Source: Acholeplasmataceae bacterium (GTDB lineage: Bacteria > Bacillota_I > Bacilli_A > Izemoplasmatales > Hujiaoplasmataceae). From it: DNA of 9,145 bases. The stretch covers positions 1-9,145 of the forward strand of contig JAAYZB010000178.1 in NCBI GenBank assembly GCA_012515085.1. Direction: 5' to 3'. Shown here piece after piece: positions 7,519 to 9,145 of this stretch (the first letter of the stretch is position 1; every line of letters begins with the position of its first letter). The translations under genes and the position numbers were made by a program. The notes beneath the pieces were generated by a model. It saw nothing but the letters and a program-made list of their open reading frames with translations, had not been told where the DNA came from and did not search any database.

Positions 7519-8454
7519 TCACCAAGTCAATTCGTATATGATTTCATCGCCGTCAAAGCGGCCAGTATTGCTAAAACCAAGACTTTCATAACACTCTTTA
7601 GCGATGTGGTTGGCTGGTTCAAAACTGATTCGTATTAGGTGGTTTATGGCATGCTTTTTAATTTCCTCGATTGTCAGCTCCAAGGCTTTCTTTCCATAGC
7701 CAAGCCCTTGAAAATGCTCATCAACCATCAAGCGATAAATCCAGTATTCTTGATCATCCGAATCCATACAATACATCACGAAACCAACCGGCGTCAAGAA
7801 GGAATAGATCGCTTTTGGAACGAGTTCCTCTTGATATTTGCTCTGAGCCAGCGATACCGCATTGGTCGCAACAAACTCCATCTGATCCTTATTGACTTTG
7901 AGCCTCAGGATATCCATGTAATTCGAACGATCAATCGACACCAGTTGAATGGCATTCAGCCGAGATGTTTGCCAATTTTCTCGGCCTAGTTCCATATAAA
8001 CATGTTCGCGATTGTCGTCCACAAATCGATGTTTCTCTTGAAACCCCAAAGATTGATACAACTTGATTGCCGGAATATTCTCACTATCCGGATCAACACA
8101 AGCAACTTGGGATTTTGTTAATCGAAACAATTGATCTAAACAAAACGAAAGAGCACGAAAAGCAATTTTCTTTCCTCTAGCTTTCGCCAGTAATTTGATA
8201 TCGATGATTGCGGGATCTTGACAATCTTCCCAGGAAAAATACGTTTCTCCTACAAAACCAAGATCCTTTTCATAGACACAATAATGTTTGGTTTGTTCCT
8301 TCGCCTGAAGTCGTTCATACCAGCGGGACATTTGCCAATCGTCAGTGCCAAGTCCTTGGGGAAATCCCACATAGTACATGACATCACCATCATTCCATAA
8401 TTGCTTCAAGTGATTCAAATCTTTCTCTTTGGTTTCTCTGATTGTAATGGACAT
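7519..8454 (-). CDS. Tandem-domain GNAT family N-acetyltransferase
   Basis: 311 aa with two GNAT folds in one chain. The first domain (about 1-157) has a degenerate acetyl-CoA loop, ARGKKIAFRAL at 92-102, and a typical end, NIPAIKLYQSLGF at 126-138. The second domain (about 165-311) keeps a full motif, QGLGYGKKAL at 249-258, with EYWIYRLMVD before it and AKECYESLGF after it. The second half resembles Bacillus BltD/PaiA-type spermidine/spermine acetyltransferases (FVATNAVSLAQSKY at 194-207, GFVMYCMDSDDQEYWIYRLM at 224-243). A polyamine or other amine is thus a candidate acceptor, but no substrate can be fixed. It starts at an ATG with GGAGGGG (8459-8465) just upstream and lies 36 bp after the aminomutase gene. 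That pairing resembles the ablA-ablB arrangement for N-acetyl-beta-lysine synthesis, so acetylation of the aminomutase product is an alternative role. Confidence 0.9.
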   Translation of the reverse strand: MSITIRETKEKDLNHLKQLWNDGDVMYYVGFPQGLGTDDWQMSRWYERLQAKEQTKHYCVYEKDLGFVGETYFSWEDCQDPAIIDIKLLAKARGKKIAFRALSFCLDQLFRLTKSQVACVDPDSENIPAIKLYQSLGFQEKHRFVDDNREHVYMELGRENWQTSRLNAIQLVSIDRSNYMDILRLKVNKDQMEFVATNAVSLAQSKYQEELVPKAIYSFLTPVGFVMYCMDSDDQEYWIYRLMVDEHFQGLGYGKKALELTIEEIKKHAINHLIRISFEPANHIAKECYESLGFSNTGRFDGDEIIYELTW

Positions 8455-8490
8455 CTTGCCCCTCCATTCATGGAATCTGTCGCATATCGG

Positions 8491-9145
8491 TCAATGAATA
8501 TCTGGCTTTAACAACTCTTTGAGATTCTTCGTTGGTTGGTTGTCAATCTGAAAAATCTCTCCTTCCCAAGTGCGAATTACGAATTTGTTCCCTTCATGGG
8601 CTAAGACATATTCGGGAAGAATAGGGGTTTTTCCTTTTCCACCTGGAGCGTTAATGATATAGGCAGGTATTGCCAATCCGGATGTATAACCGCGCAAATA
8701 TTCCATGACTTCGATGCCATCATCCACTGATGTTTGAAAATGGCTTGTTCCCTGAACCGTTTTCGCATGAAAAAGATAATAAGGTCGAATTCTAATTTTC
8801 AATAATTCCTGATTGAGACACCGCATGACATACTTGTCATTATTGATGCCATTCAAGAGCACCGCTTGGTTGCCAATAGGGATCCCTGCCGAAGCCAACC
8901 TCTCGGCGGCTTTTTTTGCTTCAAGAGTGATTTCCTGAGGATGATTGAAATGCGTATTAACGTAAACAGGATGGTATTTTGCTAACATTGTGCAAAGCTT
9001 ATCGGTGATCCGTTGTGGCATTGTTACCAAAGTACGCGTTCCAAAGCGGACTATTTCGATATGAGCAATCTTTCTTAATTCTTTTAAAATCCATTCCAAT
9101 CGTTGATTCGATAGGGTGAATGGATCTCCTCCAGTCACCAGCACA
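8491..9145 (-). CDS. Radical-SAM amino-acid 2,3-aminomutase, probably glutamate 2,3-aminomutase; 5' part beyond window
   Basis: The C-terminal 218 codons (with stop) of a KamA-family enzyme enter from the right edge; the radical-SAM CX3CX2C region is outside. Numbering from the first whole codon (9142-9144): LVTGGDPF at 2-9 is the GGD SAM motif, RFGTRT (33-38) and VNTHFNHP (62-69) are family hallmarks, and Lys172 in APGGKGKTP (166-174) is the PLP lysine (Lys337 of Clostridium subterminale lysine aminomutase). The two lysine-side-chain-binding aspartates of that enzyme (Asp293, Asp330) align with Lys128 and Asn165, 44 and 7 residues before the PLP lysine. As I recall, Clostridioides difficile glutamate 2,3-aminomutase has the same Lys/Asn pair with the same 37-residue spacing. 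The likely reaction is L-glutamate to beta-glutamate, a compatible solute. The family call is secure; the substrate call rests on these two residues. Confidence 0.9.
   Translation of the reverse strand, partial: VLVTGGDPFTLSNQRLEWILKELRKIAHIEIVRFGTRTLVTMPQRITDKLCTMLAKYHPVYVNTHFNHPQEITLEAKKAAERLASAGIPIGNQAVLLNGINNDKYVMRCLNQELLKIRIRPYYLFHAKTVQGTSHFQTSVDDGIEVMEYLRGYTSGLAIPAYIINAPGGKGKTPILPEYVLAHEGNKFVIRTWEGEIFQIDNQPTKNLKELLKPDIH

Noticed and set aside
8491..9145. Annotation as lysine 2,3-aminomutase (kamA/ablA)
   Set aside because: Both aspartates that bind the lysine side-chain amine are replaced (Lys128 and Asn165 of the visible part).

Overview
The window holds eight protein-coding genes, all read from the minus strand and tightly packed; two are cut by the window edges. 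Moderate-to-low G+C, purine-rich AGGAGG-type ribosome binding sites, TGA used as a normal stop, a DUF4250 gene and an oxygen-labile glycyl radical enzyme together suggest an anaerobic, low-G+C Gram-positive bacterium (Clostridia or a relative such as a deep Mollicutes/Erysipelotrichia-like lineage). The lineage is inferred; nothing in the window fixes the species.

In transcription order (right to left), the first group is: the 3' part of a radical-SAM amino-acid 2,3-aminomutase (8491-9145), a two-domain GNAT acetyltransferase (7519-8454), a small DUF4250 protein (7288-7479) and a xylulokinase-type FGGY kinase (5712-7235). Gaps are 36, 39 and 52 bp, and a strong intrinsic terminator (5662-5691) follows the kinase. 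The aminomutase has lost both aspartates that lysine 2,3-aminomutase uses to hold the lysine side-chain amine. It carries Lys and Asn instead, the pattern known for glutamate 2,3-aminomutase, so its likely product is beta-glutamate.

The second group starts from a near-consensus promoter (TTGAAA-17 bp-TATAAT, 5624-5652) directly after that terminator. It encodes an 830-aa glycyl radical enzyme with a Gly-Cys-Leu-Glu active-site motif (3093-5585), its two-ferredoxin-cluster radical-SAM activase (2159-3106, overlapping by 14 bp), a split-barrel flavin-type protein (1330-2157, one base after the activase stop), and the first 426 codons of a membrane-anchored extracytoplasmic protein (3-1280) that runs off the left edge. 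The glycyl radical enzyme belongs to the Cys-X-Glu class (eliminases/decarboxylases) rather than pyruvate formate-lyase. I cannot assign a substrate. The enzyme, activase and split-barrel protein form the most interesting unit here, a candidate for an undescribed anaerobic radical pathway.

No RNA genes, mobile elements, CRISPR arrays or long repeats were seen, and no gene-free stretch exceeds about 130 bp.
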